DNA of 15,230 bases from JBEKEX01 sp050013615 (GTDB taxonomy: Bacteria > Chloroflexota > Anaerolineae > Anaerolineales > Anaerolineaceae), in the NCBI GenBank assembly GCA_050013615.1, contig JBEKEX010000075.1, positions 1 through 15,230 on the forward strand. Direction: 5' to 3'. Position numbers and translations under genes: made by a program. Under the pieces are notes generated by a model. That model did no database searches, had not been told where the DNA came from, and saw nothing but the letters and a program-made list of their open reading frames with translations. This document shows positions 13,946 to 15,230 of this stretch, in pieces; within the stretch, counting starts at the first letter, position 1; each line of letters opens with the position of its first letter.

Positions 13946-15230
13946 ATGACAAGTGAACCGGTACGACCAACCAGTAACGTACCAACTCCTCATGGGACCG
14001 GCGGCGGACCTTTTATCCCGCCGCCCATCAGCCGCATCGAGGACACGGGGCTGGCACCTTTGTGGCTTCAGGACTTGGTACTGAAGATCATGTATTTCCA
14101 GGGCTACCTCACCGGATTCAAGATCGCAGATATTCTTGCACTGCCTTTTTCCGGCGTCGTTGATCAGTTACTGGAATCTCTGAAACGTGAAAAACTGATC
14201 GAAGTACGTTCTTCGCAAATGGGGTTGGGCGAGGGGGCATATTTATATGCTATCACCGGCGCCGGGATCGCCAGGGCACGCGAGGCTCTGGATCGCAGCC
14301 AGTACGCCGGCCAGGCACCTGTGCCATTGGAAGCCTATAATGATTCCATCCGGCGACAAAGCCGCAGCCGTATCCAGGTGACCAGCCGCGTCATGCGGCA
14401 GGTGCTCTCCCATTTGGTGCTGACCGAGAAAACTTTCCATCACCTAGGGCCGGCGGTCAATTCAGGCACTTCCATCTTCATCTATGGCCCTCCGGGTAAT
14501 GGCAAGACCAGCGTGGCACGTGCCATTGGTAACTTGATCACCACGCAGACCATGTATATCCCGTATGCCATTTACGTGGATGGACAGGTCATCAAACTGT
14601 TCGATTCGGTGAGCCACCAACCGGCGCCAGAAGATGACTCCACCCCCACTGGGACCGGCTCCTTACGGAGCGGCACCCGGCGCGATCAGCGCTGGATCCG
14701 CGTGCACCGGCCGTTCGTGGTAGCCGGCGGTGAGCTGACATTGGCTGGGCTGGATCTGGTATTCGATGATGTGCTGAAGTTCTATGAGGCACCTTTCCAG
14801 GTGCGCGCCAACGGCGGCATTTTCCTGATCGATGACTTCGGCCGTCAACAGGTGCGCCCGCGCGATTTACTCAACCGTTGGATCGTGCCGTTGGAGAACC
14901 GCATCGACTACCTTAGCCTGCACACGGGACGCAAGATCGAGGTTCCCTTCGACGTGCTGGTCATTTTTTCCACCAACTTACCGCCCCGGGAATTGGTCGA
15001 TGAAGCTTTCCTGCGCCGGTTGCGCCACAAGATCGAGATCAGCGACCCGTCGTATGAGGAATATCGCGAGATCTTCCGCCGGGTGGCTGCCACCAAGGGT
15101 GTGCAGTACAACGACCAGGGTCTGGCTTACTTGCTGCAAGAATGGTATATCAAGCGCAACCGCAAGCTGCGTGCATCACACCCGCGCGACCTGTGCGACC
15201 AGATCGTGGATATCAGCCGATATCTTTCCT
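13946..15230 (+). CDS. AAA-type ATPase with N-terminal helical domain, 3' end outside window
   Basis: The frame runs 428 codons without a stop to the window edge. GGAGTGGG lies upstream of the ATG. Residues 1-30 are Pro/Gly/Ser-rich and probably disordered. Residues 37-115 look like a winged-helix domain (LVLKIMYFQGYLTGFKIADIL, then a YLYAITGAGIARA wing). The ATPase has Walker A GPPGNGKT (181-188), Walker B GIFLIDD (291-297), a sensor-1-like FSTN (341-344) and RRLRHK (357-362) as arginine-finger candidate. Between Walker A and B is a 100-residue insert with a low-complexity piece (about 225-248). Bacterial relatives are mostly uncharacterised; a MoxR-like chaperone or a regulator of surface structures is conceivable, but no function can be assigned here. 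Confidence 0.85.
   Translation, partial: MTSEPVRPTSNVPTPHGTGGGPFIPPPISRIEDTGLAPLWLQDLVLKIMYFQGYLTGFKIADILALPFSGVVDQLLESLKREKLIEVRSSQMGLGEGAYLYAITGAGIARAREALDRSQYAGQAPVPLEAYNDSIRRQSRSRIQVTSRVMRQVLSHLVLTEKTFHHLGPAVNSGTSIFIYGPPGNGKTSVARAIGNLITTQTMYIPYAIYVDGQVIKLFDSVSHQPAPEDDSTPTGTGSLRSGTRRDQRWIRVHRPFVVAGGELTLAGLDLVFDDVLKFYEAPFQVRANGGIFLIDDFGRQQVRPRDLLNRWIVPLENRIDYLSLHTGRKIEVPFDVLVIFSTNLPPRELVDEAFLRRLRHKIEISDPSYEEYREIFRRVAATKGVQYNDQGLAYLLQEWYIKRNRKLRASHPRDLCDQIVDISRYLS

Overview
The window is ordinary bacterial chromosome. It is moderately GC-rich except for a visibly AT-richer stretch at the left end (about 1-1300). The gene set suggests a member of the Chloroflexota, probably an Anaerolineae-like lineage. 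The clues are a lipoprotein serpin, a TtuA/TtuB tRNA-thiolation pair, a deazaflavin (F420)-type oxidoreductase, a class I-alpha-like glutamine synthetase and an AAA ATPase with an N-terminal helical region. This placement is inference from gene content; there is no rRNA or other marker here.

Layout. (1) 1-1022: 3' part of a TolB/PD40-like beta-propeller protein. (2) 1140-1247: a 35-codon ORF that is little more than a lipoprotein signal peptide, probably a remnant. (3) 1325-1606: an orphan AbrB-type DNA-binding protein whose terminator overlaps its own 3' end. (4) 1711-3012: a secreted lipoprotein serpin with a predicted Met-Ser scissile bond. (5) 3146-3817: a membrane ICMT/phospholipid-methyltransferase-like protein. 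(6) 3818-4358: a 541-base non-coding leader with a promoter, many hairpins and a strong terminator just before the ribosome binding site of glnA. (7) 4359-5603: a glutamine synthetase with a shortened N-terminus. A hairpin terminator at 5669-5705 separates it from the convergent minus-strand genes.

Minus strand, 10020 down to 5742: a likely operon tgt > uppP fused to a PstS-like domain > deazaflavin oxidoreductase > ttuB > ttuA. Three of its genes modify tRNA: Tgt inserts the queuosine precursor at position 34, and TtuB/TtuA thiolate U54. The other two are a lipid-carrier phosphatase and a redox enzyme. Diverging from tgt, the plus strand carries alr > recJ (10158-13009). A minus-strand GT2 glycosyltransferase (13066-13749) converges on recJ, and its terminator U-run overlaps the recJ stop codon. 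At 13946 a plus-strand AAA ATPase begins and runs off the right edge.

The most notable items are the UppP/phosphate-binding-like fusion (7360-8844), the unassigned attenuator-type leader of glnA (3913-4339), and promoters that place transcription starts at or within a few bases of the start codon for alr, tgt and the glycosyltransferase. No CRISPR array, insertion sequence, tRNA or rRNA was seen.
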